In this document: piece after piece, positions 41,848-50,974 of the stretch | Layout of the letters: each line of letters starts with the position of its first letter | Numbering within the stretch: the stretch's first letter is position 1 | DNA from: Planctomycetota bacterium | GTDB lineage: Bacteria; Planctomycetota; Phycisphaerae; Phycisphaerales; Zrk34 | Direction of reading: 5' to 3' | Assembly: GCA_016125255.1 (NCBI GenBank) | Contig: WGMD01000020.1 | Span: forward strand, 1-64,000 | Length of the DNA: 64,000 nt | The notes under the pieces: generated by a model | What the model was told of the DNA's origin: nothing | What the model saw: only the letters and a program-made list of their open reading frames with translations | Databases searched by the model: none | Program-made: the position numbers and the translations under genes

Positions 41848-42362
41848 TCGATGCGGCGCTCAATGATCGCCGACCGGCCGTACAGACGAGTCATCTTGCT
41901 GGTGACGCCGAATACATCGAGGATCTCGAAGCGTCCTGGGGAAACAAGGCGTCGGGCGGTGGCGAAGTTGCGTCGACGTTTGACGATGTCAGGCCGACGC
42001 TGCTCTGCGGCGATCAGCGATTGTTTTTAAGCGACTGGTTCATCTTCAGTAGCGCATGGCATACCGTCGGCTCGGATATCCCTGCGGCTCGGGTTCGCAG
42101 TCGAGATTGTAGACGAAGGAGGACTAGCAGTTCTTATATTTCGGCTCTGTCGCCAAACCCGGTCGGCTGAGTCGAATTTCCAGATTTTGGACTTCGCCAT
42201 TGGTTGGTTAATGTCTACGGAGTTGTACGGATTGCGGAGCTTCTACGGAGACAGATTGCGTTAAAATGCGACGAATTGCGACGAATTGCGAAACGCGCTA
42301 CTTCGCAGTAAACTCATTCTTCAGCTGCTCCTGGGTTGATTCAGCGTGGTTTTGTCAAGGTC
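41848..42362. other. Right end of the island: no gene, short repeats
   Basis: 515 bases. A 108-codon frame (41844-42170) has no family-like sequence. Composition becomes AT-rich after about 42170. 42211-42290 holds repeated words (CTACGGAG twice, TACGGATTGCGGAG, GCGACGAATT twice in tandem) that look like recombinase arm-binding sites next to the attachment repeat. Confidence 0.55.
42215..42290. repeat. Short direct repeats next to the attachment site
   Basis: CTACGGAG at 42215-42222 and 42243-42250; tandem GCGACGAATT units at 42268-42287 followed by GCGAAACGCG. Spacing and position 70-150 bases from the right attachment repeat fit arm-type sites of a tyrosine recombinase. Confidence 0.5.
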
Positions 42363-42405
42363 GATCACACCCGTGAGGTCGAGGGTTCGAGTCCCCCATC
42401 GCCCA
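42363..42405 (+). repeat. Right attachment repeat (3' copy of tRNA-Val)
   Basis: 43-base exact copy of 24316-24358, from the anticodon loop through the discriminator base, without the 5' half; it cannot fold as a tRNA. Confidence 0.92.
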
Positions 42406-42581
42406 ATTTTCCCTCCCCCCTTTGAAATTCGAGCGGTGCATGACCGGGCGTCTGCGGTGGCGGACGGTCAGCGATGGTACAATGGGGCCGTCGGCGAACG
42501 TCGGCGAGCCCGCCGCTTGTGATGCTCGCTGTGGCATTTTCCGTCGCTGCGTGTGCGGCTGCGACAAAGTCGAGTTTCACC

Positions 42582-43844
42582 ATGTGTTCGCGTCTGTGGT
42601 TTGGGATGCTTCTGGCCTGGCTCGTGGTCTCAGCCGGCTGTACGAGCGTGGTCGTGAGCGATCGGCCGGGGGTGGGTTCCGACAAGTCCATGTTCGCCTG
42701 GCTTGTCGCCCAAGCCGACGCGCGGGCGCGTCAGCCGTATGTCGCGCCGGACGAGACGCTCCCGCCCAAACTCGAAAAGCTCGACTACGACAGCTATCGC
42801 AAGATTCTCTATCAATGGAACAAGACCCTCTGGGCGGACAGTGCCGAGCCGTACAAGCTTCAGTTTTTTCATCGCGGGTTTCTGCATCGTCAGCGCATCG
42901 CGGTGAATCTCATCACCGATGCCGCCGTCGAGCCGCTGACGTTCTCGCCCGCGCTGTTCGAGTACATGCCCGAGATTCGCGCGGCGCTCGAGCCCGACAC
43001 GCTGCCGACCGATCTCGGTTTCGCCGGCATCAAGGTGCTCTACCCCCTCAACGAGCCGGGCAAGCTTGATGAACTGATCACCTTCCTCGACGCCAGTTAT
43101 TTCCGAGCCCTGGCCAAAGGGCAGTTCTACGGCATCTCCGCCCGCGGCGTCGCCATCGACACCGTCACCGATCATCCCGAAGAATTCCCCTGCTTCCGGT
43201 CGTACTGGATCCGCAAGCCCGTCGCCGGCGATGATCACATCGCGATCTTCGCGCTCCTCGACGGCCCGAGCGTCAGCGGGGCCTACCAGTTCGTCCTCCG
43301 CCCCGGCTCCACCACCACGCTCGACATTCACGCCCATCTCGTCTTCCGCCGCGACATCGCCAAGCTGGGCCTGGCGCCGCTGACAAGCATGTTCCTCAAT
43401 GGCGAATCGCACCCCGGACAGTTCGACGCCCATCGCCCGGAGCTTCACGATTCGGATACGCTGCTTGTCGCGATGCCCGATGGCCAATGGCTCAATCGCC
43501 CGCTGACGAACCCTGACAAAGTGACGATCACCGACCTGCCCGCCGATCACCCGCTTGGCTTCGGCCTCATGCAGCTCGATCGCCGGTTCGCTCATTACAA
43601 CGACCCCGAAGCGCACTATGATCTTCGCCCCAGCTACTGGGTTGAGCCGCTCGGCGACTGGGGCAAGGGCGACATTCAACTCGTCGAGTTGCCGACGAAA
43701 AACGAATTCGCCGACAATGTCGTGGCGTTCTGGAAGCCGCGACAAGCGATCCGGGCCGGCGACGTGCGCGACCTGCAATATCGGCTCCATGTGACCAGCG
43801 CCGACCCGCAATCGTCGGGTCAAGGCCTATGGCGGAGACCTTAA
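42582..43844 (+). CDS. opgG: Glucan biosynthesis protein G, apparently lacking the C-terminal domain
   Basis: 420 aa against about 510 in E. coli. I start at 42582 (MCSRLWFGMLLAWLVVSAGC): a lipobox replaces the usual cleavable signal peptide. Family blocks: YDSYRKILYQWNKTLWAD, LYPLNEPGKLDELITFLDASYFR, FYGISARGVAIDT, FPCFRSYWI, and GFGLMQLDRRFAHYNDPEAHY, YWVEPLGDWGKGDIQLVELPT. OpgG shapes osmoregulated periplasmic glucans. The chain stops just after RDLQYRLHV, where the Ig-like domain should begin. Upstream of opgH with a small gene between. Confidence 0.92.
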   Translation: MCSRLWFGMLLAWLVVSAGCTSVVVSDRPGVGSDKSMFAWLVAQADARARQPYVAPDETLPPKLEKLDYDSYRKILYQWNKTLWADSAEPYKLQFFHRGFLHRQRIAVNLITDAAVEPLTFSPALFEYMPEIRAALEPDTLPTDLGFAGIKVLYPLNEPGKLDELITFLDASYFRALAKGQFYGISARGVAIDTVTDHPEEFPCFRSYWIRKPVAGDDHIAIFALLDGPSVSGAYQFVLRPGSTTTLDIHAHLVFRRDIAKLGLAPLTSMFLNGESHPGQFDAHRPELHDSDTLLVAMPDGQWLNRPLTNPDKVTITDLPADHPLGFGLMQLDRRFAHYNDPEAHYDLRPSYWVEPLGDWGKGDIQLVELPTKNEFADNVVAFWKPRQAIRAGDVRDLQYRLHVTSADPQSSGQGLWRRP

Positions 43845-43882
43845 CCACGCACTTACCCCCACCGGGATTCCCGGAGCAATCA

Positions 43883-44227
43883 ATGCATGTGACGTCTGAC
43901 ACGAATCTGCAGGAGCGGATGGCTCTGTATTTTCACGCCCTGGGCCGCACCGAGCACCAGTCGCGCAAGCTCGCCGCGCAGCTTCTGACGCGGCTGGGTT
44001 CCGAGCCGAGCGAACCGGATGCGCGCGTCGCCGCCGCGATGGATCTGGTTATGGCCGAAGCGCAGCGACTGCGTCCGACCGGCATGTTGCTGCCTGCGCC
44101 GATCGCGCCGCCGCCGTCGCCCGGGGCCATGCCGCGCCAGTTCCTCGGCCGCACGCCTGTCGTGCTCCGCGCCGGCTTCTGGCGCCGCCTGTTCACGCGG
44201 ATTCGCAGAAAGTGGCTCGACACATGA
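43883..44227 (+). CDS. Small gene between opgG and opgH, possible split OpgH N-terminus
   Basis: 114 aa from ATG at 43883 (GGAGC upstream). Sequence: ERMALYFHALGRTEHQSRKL then a Pro-rich stretch and a basic end RRLFTRIRRKW. It overlaps the opgH start by 4 bases (ATGA). In E. coli the 140 residues before the first OpgH helix are cytoplasmic and basic near the membrane; this product has a similar place and character, so it may be a detached N-terminal part, but I see no clear sequence match. Confidence 0.65.
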   Translation: MHVTSDTNLQERMALYFHALGRTEHQSRKLAAQLLTRLGSEPSEPDARVAAAMDLVMAEAQRLRPTGMLLPAPIAPPPSPGAMPRQFLGRTPVVLRAGFWRRLFTRIRRKWLDT

Positions 44228-46305
44228 ATCGCTTCGTCCTTCAGTCCATCGCCCGATTCCGCACAGAGACCGCCCGCTACGGGCGATGGTTCTCCGTGCG
44301 CTGGGTCGTCTGGGCCGCCGCCGTCTTGACGACGATCTTCGGCGCCACGGTGTTCGTGCATCTGATGACCGCGGACGGGAACTTCGGCGTGCTCGACCTG
44401 CCGCTGGTCATCCTCTTTATCGTCCTTTTCGGATGGATCAGCTTCGGGTTCTGGATGGCGACGTCGGGGTTCGTGTACTGCCTGGCCTTCGGTCGTCGGC
44501 CGCATGTGTCCGCGCTCGATCCGACCGCCGACAAGCTTCCGCTGACCGCCGTGGTGATGCCCATCTACAACGAAGACCCGCATCGCGTGATGGCGGGGCT
44601 TCGGTCGATGTACGAATCGCTCGCCCGCGCCTCTCACGCCGATCGCTTTCACTGGTTCATCGTCTCCGACACGACCAACCCGCGCGTCGCCGTGCGGGAG
44701 GAGATGGCGTGGGCCCGGCTTGTCGAGAAACTCGGGCGTCCGACGAATGTGTTCTATCGGCGCCGTCCGCGCAACATCGGGCGAAAGAGCGGGAATCTTC
44801 GCGATTTCTGCGAGCGGTGGGGGCGGGCGTATGTGTACATGATCGTGCTCGACGCCGACTCGCTGATGATCGGGCCGACGCTGGTGCAGATGGTGCAGCG
44901 GATGGAGCAGTCGCCGGATGTGGGCATCCTTCAGGTTCCGCCGACGACGGTGTGTCGCAACACCTTCTTCGCCCGCCTTCAGCAGTTCTCCGCCGCGTCG
45001 TACGGCGAGCTGTTCGCCACGGGCCTCGCCCTCGTCACCGGACTCGACGGCAACTACTTCGGACACAACGCCGTCCTGCGCATGCGTCCGTTCATGAACT
45101 ACTGCGGCCTGCCGCGCCTGCCGGGCAAACCGCCGCTCGGCGGTGAAATCTTCAGCCACGACTTCGTCGAAGCCGCCATGATCCGCCGCGCCGGATGGCG
45201 CGTCGTCATCGCCCACGACCTCGACGGCTCCTACGAGGAATCGCCCACCACCATCGTCGACTACTCCAAGCGCGATCAGCGCTGGTGTCAGGGCAATCTT
45301 CAGCACGCCCGCCTCGTCCTCCGCAGCGGGCTGCATCCCTCCAGCCGCATGCACATGCTCATCGGCATCATGTCGTATGTCTCCTCGTCGCTGTGGCTCC
45401 TGATGCTGGTGCTGGGCATGGCAACGGTCGCGCACTGGCCATCGTCGCCCGGCGGCGAAAGCGGCCAGAGCTTCGTGCAAATGGTCGAAGGCGTCGGGCT
45501 TTTCGCGTTCACGATGGCGCTCCTGCTGGTGCCCAAATTCTGGGGCTACGTGCTTGTCCGCAATCGCCCGCTGCGCATGCTCCTGCAGCGCGGCGACGAC
45601 GCGGTGCTGTTGAGTCTGATGCTCGAGACGCTCATGTCGTTTTTGCTCGCGCCGATCTTCATGGTGTATCACGTCACGTTCGTCTTCTCGGCGCTGACGG
45701 GGCACATGGTGCAGTGGTCGGCCCAGCAGCGCGGCGAGCGGCGCTCCGGCTGGCGCGACTCGGCCCGGGCGTGCCGTTGGCACACGATCGCCGGGATTTC
45801 GCTGGCCGTCATCGCCTACGCCCTGACGCCGTCGCTGTTCTGGTGGCTCGCCCCGATCTGGGGGCCGCTCATGGTGTCGATCCCGGTCACGCATGCGCTG
45901 GACAGCGTGAAGGTCGGCGAATGGCTCGCCCGGCGCGGCCTGCTGGTGATCCCCGAGGAGACCGCGCCGCCGCCGCTCATCACCCGGCTTCTTCGCTACA
46001 TGCAGGAACGCAACCCCGCCGCCGACGCCGGCGGCGACCCGGTCCGCCGCGTCATCGTCGATCCGTCATGGCACGCCCGGCACATGGCGATCCTCGACGG
46101 CACGCACATGCCCGATCCGCCGATCGAGGATCTGCGTCCGACGATCGATCAGTTGATGCGCGACCCGTCGCATCAGCCGACGGATGACCAGTGGCGCACG
46201 CTGCTATTGAGCCGCGCCGCGATGCGCGAACTGCATCGCGGTGTCTGGCGCCATTGGCCCGACGAAGAGCTTCGTGAAGCGATGACGCCCGCGGTGATGC
46301 ACTGA
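44224..46305 (+). CDS. opgH: Glucans biosynthesis glucosyltransferase H
   Basis: 693 aa. Polytopic GT2 enzyme that makes the beta-1,2-glucan backbone from UDP-glucose and passes it through the membrane. Two N-terminal helices, then the GT2 domain: VVMPIYNEDPHRVMAGLRS, VLDADS (DxD), SHDFVEAAMIRRAGWRV and RDQRWCQGN (QxxRW). About six C-terminal helices follow (HMLIGIMSYVSSSLWLLML, LLAPIFMVYHVTFVFSALTG). Shorter at the N terminus than E. coli OpgH; the adjacent small gene may supply that part. Confidence 0.94.
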   Translation: MNRFVLQSIARFRTETARYGRWFSVRWVVWAAAVLTTIFGATVFVHLMTADGNFGVLDLPLVILFIVLFGWISFGFWMATSGFVYCLAFGRRPHVSALDPTADKLPLTAVVMPIYNEDPHRVMAGLRSMYESLARASHADRFHWFIVSDTTNPRVAVREEMAWARLVEKLGRPTNVFYRRRPRNIGRKSGNLRDFCERWGRAYVYMIVLDADSLMIGPTLVQMVQRMEQSPDVGILQVPPTTVCRNTFFARLQQFSAASYGELFATGLALVTGLDGNYFGHNAVLRMRPFMNYCGLPRLPGKPPLGGEIFSHDFVEAAMIRRAGWRVVIAHDLDGSYEESPTTIVDYSKRDQRWCQGNLQHARLVLRSGLHPSSRMHMLIGIMSYVSSSLWLLMLVLGMATVAHWPSSPGGESGQSFVQMVEGVGLFAFTMALLLVPKFWGYVLVRNRPLRMLLQRGDDAVLLSLMLETLMSFLLAPIFMVYHVTFVFSALTGHMVQWSAQQRGERRSGWRDSARACRWHTIAGISLAVIAYALTPSLFWWLAPIWGPLMVSIPVTHALDSVKVGEWLARRGLLVIPEETAPPPLITRLLRYMQERNPAADAGGDPVRRVIVDPSWHARHMAILDGTHMPDPPIEDLRPTIDQLMRDPSHQPTDDQWRTLLLSRAAMRELHRGVWRHWPDEELREAMTPAVMH

Positions 46306-46310
46306 CGCGA

Positions 46311-47747
46311 CTACCCGAGAATGGGTTGGATCACGTGCGCTTCCTCCACGCCGGTCAGGCGGAAGTCCAAGCCCTGGAATTTGTAGGTGAAGCGATCGCT
46401 TTCGATGCCGAGCATGTGGAGGATCGTCGCGTGCAGGTCACGAATATGGGTGCGGTTCTGCACGGCGTTGTAGCCGAAGTCGTCGGTTTCGCCATAGCTG
46501 ACGCCGCCCGTCACGCCGCCGCCGGCGAGCCACATGGAGTAGCCCTTGATATGGTGGTCGCGGCCGTCGCCCTGGGCCATCGGCGTGCGTCCGAACTCGC
46601 CGCCCCAGAGGATGAGCGTGTCGTCGAGCATGCCTCGCTGTTTCAGATCATTGACCAGCGCCGCGGTGCCTTGATCGACCAGCGACGCCGTTCGCGCCAC
46701 GCCCGCCTTCACCCCGCCGTGATGGTCCCATCCGCGATGATAAAGCTGGATGAATCGCACGCCGCGCTCGGCGAGCCGGCGCGCCAGCAGGCAGTTGCTG
46801 GCGAAGGACCCGTCGCCGGGCTTGCAGCCGTACATCTCGACGATGTGCTTGGGTTCGCCGGACATATCGGTCAGCTCGGGCACCGACGCCTGCATGCGGA
46901 ACGCCATTTCATAGCCGGTGATGCGCGTGGCGATTTCCGGATCGTCCAGTTCGCTGTTGCGCATGCGGTTGATCTTCGCCACCGCGTCGATGATGTCGCG
47001 CTGCTGCGGGCGGCCGACGCCGTCGGGATTCTTCACGTAATGCACCGGGTTCCCGGTCGAGTGCATCTGCACGCCCTGAAACCGGCTGGGCAGAAATCCG
47101 CTGTGCCATTGGCGCGAGCTGATCGGCTGCGCCTGTCCGCCGCCTTCGCTGGTGAGCACGATGAACCCGGGCAGGTCCTGCGTATCGGCGCCGAGGCCGT
47201 AAAGCACCCATGATCCCATCGAAGGCCGTCCGCTGATGGCGGTGCCGGTGTTGAAAAACGTATGCGCCGGGTCGTGATTGATCTGCTCGGTGTACATCGA
47301 CTTGATGACGCACATTTCGTCGGCGATGCCCTGCATGTGCTTGAACACATCGGTCATCATCAGCCCGCTCCGGCCGCACTTGACGAACTTGTGCTGCGGG
47401 CCCAGCACACGCAACGCCTGGCCCTGAAGCTGCGCGATGGGCTGGCCCTTGGTGAGCGAATCGGGCATGGGTTTGCCGTTGTACTCGGCGAGCGTCGGTT
47501 TGTAATCGAAGGTTTCCAGATGGCTCGGGCCGCCGGCCATGCACAGATGGATCACCCGCTTGACGCGCGGCAACAGATGCGGCGGATTGATCACGCCGCG
47601 CCACGGCCCGCCTTCCGACGGCTCCGCCACGCGCGCCGCCCGCGCCAGCGATGGGTTCATCAACGACGCCAGCGCGATCGAGCCGATGCCGCTGCGGCGA
47701 AGAAAAGTCCGACGGGTCTGCTCGATGGAATCATGCATCGGGTTCAT
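46311..47747 (-). CDS. DUF1501 protein (twin-arginine exported)
   Basis: 478 aa. Tat signal RRTFLRRSGIGSIALASL at residues 12-30. DUF1501 sulfatase/alkaline-phosphatase-like fold: HLCMAGGPSHLETFDYKP, FVKCGRSGLMMTDVF, GFIVLTSEGGG, FIQLYHRGWDHHGG and LILWGGEFGRTPMAQGDGRDHH, with the metal-binding Asp/His motifs. These proteins pair with PSCyt/DUF1553 partners in planctomycetes; function unknown, thought to act on polysaccharides or sulfated material. Starts 3 bases after the partner's stop. Confidence 0.92.
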   Translation of the reverse strand: MNPMHDSIEQTRRTFLRRSGIGSIALASLMNPSLARAARVAEPSEGGPWRGVINPPHLLPRVKRVIHLCMAGGPSHLETFDYKPTLAEYNGKPMPDSLTKGQPIAQLQGQALRVLGPQHKFVKCGRSGLMMTDVFKHMQGIADEMCVIKSMYTEQINHDPAHTFFNTGTAISGRPSMGSWVLYGLGADTQDLPGFIVLTSEGGGQAQPISSRQWHSGFLPSRFQGVQMHSTGNPVHYVKNPDGVGRPQQRDIIDAVAKINRMRNSELDDPEIATRITGYEMAFRMQASVPELTDMSGEPKHIVEMYGCKPGDGSFASNCLLARRLAERGVRFIQLYHRGWDHHGGVKAGVARTASLVDQGTAALVNDLKQRGMLDDTLILWGGEFGRTPMAQGDGRDHHIKGYSMWLAGGGVTGGVSYGETDDFGYNAVQNRTHIRDLHATILHMLGIESDRFTYKFQGLDFRLTGVEEAHVIQPILG

Positions 47748-47750
47748 GGT

Positions 47751-50700
47751 TCAGTACCGTGTGATGGTTTCGTTGAGATTCAGCACGACACGCGCGACGC
47801 TGGTCCATGCGGCCAGCTCGACCGGATCGAGCGCCGCATCCGCCGGCGCGTCCCCCGCGGCGATCAACTGCTTCGCCTCCGAGGTGTGCTCGCGGTAAAA
47901 CGCCAGATGATTCTCATACACGCCGCGGAGCACCTCGGTGATTTCATTGCCCGGCGGGCGCGACAGCGCATGGCGATAGCCCCATGCCAGTCGCGACTCG
48001 GTCGTCGCGCCGCCTTCGTGCATGATCCGGGCGGCGAAGACGCGGGCGCATTCGACGAACGTCGGATCGTTGAGCAGCGTCAACGCCTGCAACGGCGTAT
48101 TGGACCGTGCCCGCTGAGCGGTGCATTCCTCGCGCGACGGTGCGTCGAACGCCTTGAGCATCGGATGCAGGAACGTGCGCTGCCAGTGCGTGTAAACGCC
48201 GCGCCGGTATTGATCTTCGCCTTTGCTCGGGGCGTAGCCGCGCCGGGGGAAATTGAGCTGATCGTAATATCCGCCGGGCTGATACGGCTTGACGCTCACG
48301 CCGCCGACTTTCTCCACGAGCAACCCGCTGATCGAAAGCGCATTGTCGCGGACCATTTCCGCGGCGATCCGGTAACGCCCCTGCCGGGCGAACAGATCGT
48401 TGAAGGGATCCTCCGCCCGCAGCTTCGGCGTCGGACGCGAGGACTGGCGATACGTGTTGCTCGTCACGATCAATCGCAGCATGTGCTTGATGTTCCACCC
48501 GCTCTCGACAAACTCGACCGACAGCCAGTCCAGTAGCTCCGGATGCGAGGGATACGTGCCCTGACCGCCCAGGTCGTCGACGCTTGTGCAGATGCCCCGG
48601 CCGAACATCAGATACCAGAGCCGATTCGCCATCGTGCGCGACGTGAGCGGGTTGTCCGCTTCGCAAAGCCAGTTGGCCAGATCCAGCCGTGTCGCCCGCT
48701 TGTCGCCGGTATTGAGCTTGCCCAGAAACGCGGGCACGGCGGGCTCGACGATGTCGCCCGAATCATTCATCCAGTTGCCGCGCGGCAGGATGCGGATCAC
48801 GCGCGGCGCGACCGCCACGGTGATCGGCGTCGTGACGAATGACCCTTCAAGCGACTTGTGCTCCTTATTGAGCGATTCGATTTCGCCACGCAGCGCGAGC
48901 ATCGGCTCCGCGTGATCCAGGTAATAGTCCTCCAGACTCTTGCGCTGTGCATCCGTGCGGGCGGCGGCGGCGACTTTGAGAATCGTCGCGATCGCATCCG
49001 GCGGACCGACGTGCTGATTGACGCCCGCATCATCCCAGTAGACGGTTCCGCCGAACTGCGTGAACGCCATCCCGTTGATCTTCGCGCCGGCTTTGAGCCC
49101 GACGTCGGCGGGATCGACTTGCAGTCGGACCCACTGTCCCGCCGCCGGCAGGGCGCCCATGCGGTGATACGCCGGCGACGGCTGATCCGTTTTGCCGTAG
49201 ACGATCTGATCGCCGCCCCAGACGGCCCGGTGCTCCCACCCGCCGTCGTTGAACTGGAGCATGATCGCCTGCGGGGGAGTCTTCGCATCGAGATAGACCC
49301 ATGCGTAAAAAGCATTCCCGTCTTCGAGCACGATCGGATCCTTCGCGCCCAGCGTAAAGTGCTGGACCAGTCCGTTTGATGACTGAACGCGCGACTCGGC
49401 GCCGCTGTGGATCGGCCCCTTGGTCGCATCGATGAAGTTCCACGCGCCGTCACGCTTGCCGGGCACCTCCGACGCCGCGTCGATCCAGGCCACATCCGTC
49501 GCCTTGTGCGTCTCCAGTGCCGCCAGCGTATTCTCCTCCCATGCGCCCTGCTGCGAGAGCAGCGACGGACGCAACCGCTCCATCCGCTTGTTCGCATCGG
49601 CGAGCTTCGCATCGATTGTTTCAAGCTGCTGCTTCTGCTCGTTGGTCGGCACCGGGATCTCCGGCGGGCGCCGACGGGCGCCGTACTTGCCTTCCTCCTG
49701 AACATCCGCGAAGAACGCGCCCATCGAATAAAAGTCGCGCGCGGTGTACGGATCGTACTTGTGGTCGTGACACTGGGCGCAGCCCATCGTCGCGCCCATG
49801 AAGACCTGCGACACGTTGCGCACGCGGTCGGCGAAGTAAATCGCCAGATATTCCTTGGGCTGCGCGCCGCCTTCCTCGGTGGTCTGGTTCAGGCGGTTGT
49901 AGCCGGAGGCGACGATCTGATCGAGCGTGGCGTTGGGCAAAAGATCGCCGGCAAGCTGCTCCCGCACGAACCGGTCAAACGGCATGTTCGCGTTGAATGC
50001 GTTGATCACGTAGTCGCGGTACGGCGATTGGGAAATGTCCTGATCGCCGTGATACCCGACGGTGTCGGCGTAACGGACCAGGTCGAGCCAGTACACCGCC
50101 ATGCGCTCGCCGAAACGCGGCGAAGCGAGCAGGCGATCGACCACTTTCTCATACGCATTCGCAGACGAATCCCCGACGAACGCATCGACTTCCGCAGGCG
50201 TCGGCGGCAAACCCGTCAGGTCGAAACTCAGCCGGCGAATGAGCGTGATGCGATCGGCGGACGGACTCGGCTCGACGCCCGCCGCTTCACGCCGCGCAGC
50301 GATGAATTGATCGATCGGATTGATCACCCATTGCGTCTCGCTCGCATTCGGCGGCGCCGGACGATGCAGCTCCGTGTACGCCCAGTGCGGTTCATATTCG
50401 GCGCCCTGTGCGATCCATTCGCGCAGCAACTGCTGCTCCTGCGGATCCAGCGCCTTGTGCGCCTCGGGCGGGGGCATGCGCTTCTTTTCATCGGCGGCGA
50501 AGATGCGGTGGATCAGCTCGCTCTTGTCCGGATCGCCGGGCACGATGGCGATGTGGCCGTGTTTGTTGGGCTTCGTCGCGACGTCGCGCAGGTCCAGCCG
50601 AACATCCCCCTCGACTTTTTTGGCGTCGTGCCCGTGACAGGCCAGGCACTTGTCGTTGAGGATCGGACGGATATCGCGATTGAAGCGAATCGTCGGTTCC

Positions 50701-50774
50701 GCCGCGCTCAACATGCTCGTGACGAACAGGCATGCTGCAACCGCAATACGGACGATCGTATCTGCTTTGGTCAC
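47751..50774 (-). CDS. PSCyt1-DUF1549-DUF1553 cytochrome-like protein
   Basis: 1007 aa, GTG start at 50774 with GAGG upstream. Signal peptide 1-25. Cytochrome-c-like PSCyt1 at 28-110 with CLACHGHD. DUF1549 (PSCyt2) at about 145-360, including PIDQFIAARREAAGVEPSP, ERMAVYWLDLVRYADTVGYH and a second heme-type site GCAQCHDHKYDPY. Residues 460-590 hold a LamG-like insert (FYAWVYLDAKTPPQAIMLQFN). DUF1553 (PSD1) at 690-970: ANRLWYLMFGRGI, ARSNTPLQALTLLNDP. Probably a periplasmic redox/carbohydrate-binding protein acting with the downstream DUF1501 protein. Confidence 0.93.
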   Translation of the reverse strand: MTKADTIVRIAVAACLFVTSMLSAAEPTIRFNRDIRPILNDKCLACHGHDAKKVEGDVRLDLRDVATKPNKHGHIAIVPGDPDKSELIHRIFAADEKKRMPPPEAHKALDPQEQQLLREWIAQGAEYEPHWAYTELHRPAPPNASETQWVINPIDQFIAARREAAGVEPSPSADRITLIRRLSFDLTGLPPTPAEVDAFVGDSSANAYEKVVDRLLASPRFGERMAVYWLDLVRYADTVGYHGDQDISQSPYRDYVINAFNANMPFDRFVREQLAGDLLPNATLDQIVASGYNRLNQTTEEGGAQPKEYLAIYFADRVRNVSQVFMGATMGCAQCHDHKYDPYTARDFYSMGAFFADVQEEGKYGARRRPPEIPVPTNEQKQQLETIDAKLADANKRMERLRPSLLSQQGAWEENTLAALETHKATDVAWIDAASEVPGKRDGAWNFIDATKGPIHSGAESRVQSSNGLVQHFTLGAKDPIVLEDGNAFYAWVYLDAKTPPQAIMLQFNDGGWEHRAVWGGDQIVYGKTDQPSPAYHRMGALPAAGQWVRLQVDPADVGLKAGAKINGMAFTQFGGTVYWDDAGVNQHVGPPDAIATILKVAAAARTDAQRKSLEDYYLDHAEPMLALRGEIESLNKEHKSLEGSFVTTPITVAVAPRVIRILPRGNWMNDSGDIVEPAVPAFLGKLNTGDKRATRLDLANWLCEADNPLTSRTMANRLWYLMFGRGICTSVDDLGGQGTYPSHPELLDWLSVEFVESGWNIKHMLRLIVTSNTYRQSSRPTPKLRAEDPFNDLFARQGRYRIAAEMVRDNALSISGLLVEKVGGVSVKPYQPGGYYDQLNFPRRGYAPSKGEDQYRRGVYTHWQRTFLHPMLKAFDAPSREECTAQRARSNTPLQALTLLNDPTFVECARVFAARIMHEGGATTESRLAWGYRHALSRPPGNEITEVLRGVYENHLAFYREHTSEAKQLIAAGDAPADAALDPVELAAWTSVARVVLNLNETITRY

Positions 50775-50974
50775 TGGTGAACCTCGAAGCGTGGAGTTTG
50801 AGTGCTCGACGAGCCGGCGGGTGGAGCTGGATTAAGTATACCGGATTTCTCTATCAAATTCTGCTTTTGCGACGCGCCGCAAAATCCCGGCATCGCGATA
50901 TGCGGATTTTTCGCTTGGGATGCGCGACGAAACGCTCCAATACGCTGTCGAATGCGGCGGCGGTCGATCGGCGA

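Larger units (their letters stand above)
24359..42405 (+). mobile_element. tRNA-Val-associated genomic island, no integrase seen
   Basis: The segment runs from just after intact tRNA-Val to the end of its 43-bp 3' copy, the order expected when a tyrosine-recombinase element integrates into a tRNA gene and restores it. It carries 17 recognisable genes plus one 36-codon gene. I looked for an integrase (catalytic R...HxxR...Y arrangement), excisionase or transposase and found none; the last 500 bases hold short repeats like recombinase arm sites. It could be a nonautonomous or decayed island mobilised in trans. Confidence 0.75.

Noticed and set aside
24359-42405. An integrase or transposase gene inside the tRNA-Val island
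   Set aside because: Looked for at both ends and between genes; every sizeable frame is either a supported cargo gene or its shadow. Absence is reported as a finding instead.
43933-45894. A 653-codon minus-strand frame opposite opgH
   Set aside because: opgH is unmistakable and the antisense product is Arg/His/Gln-rich without motifs.
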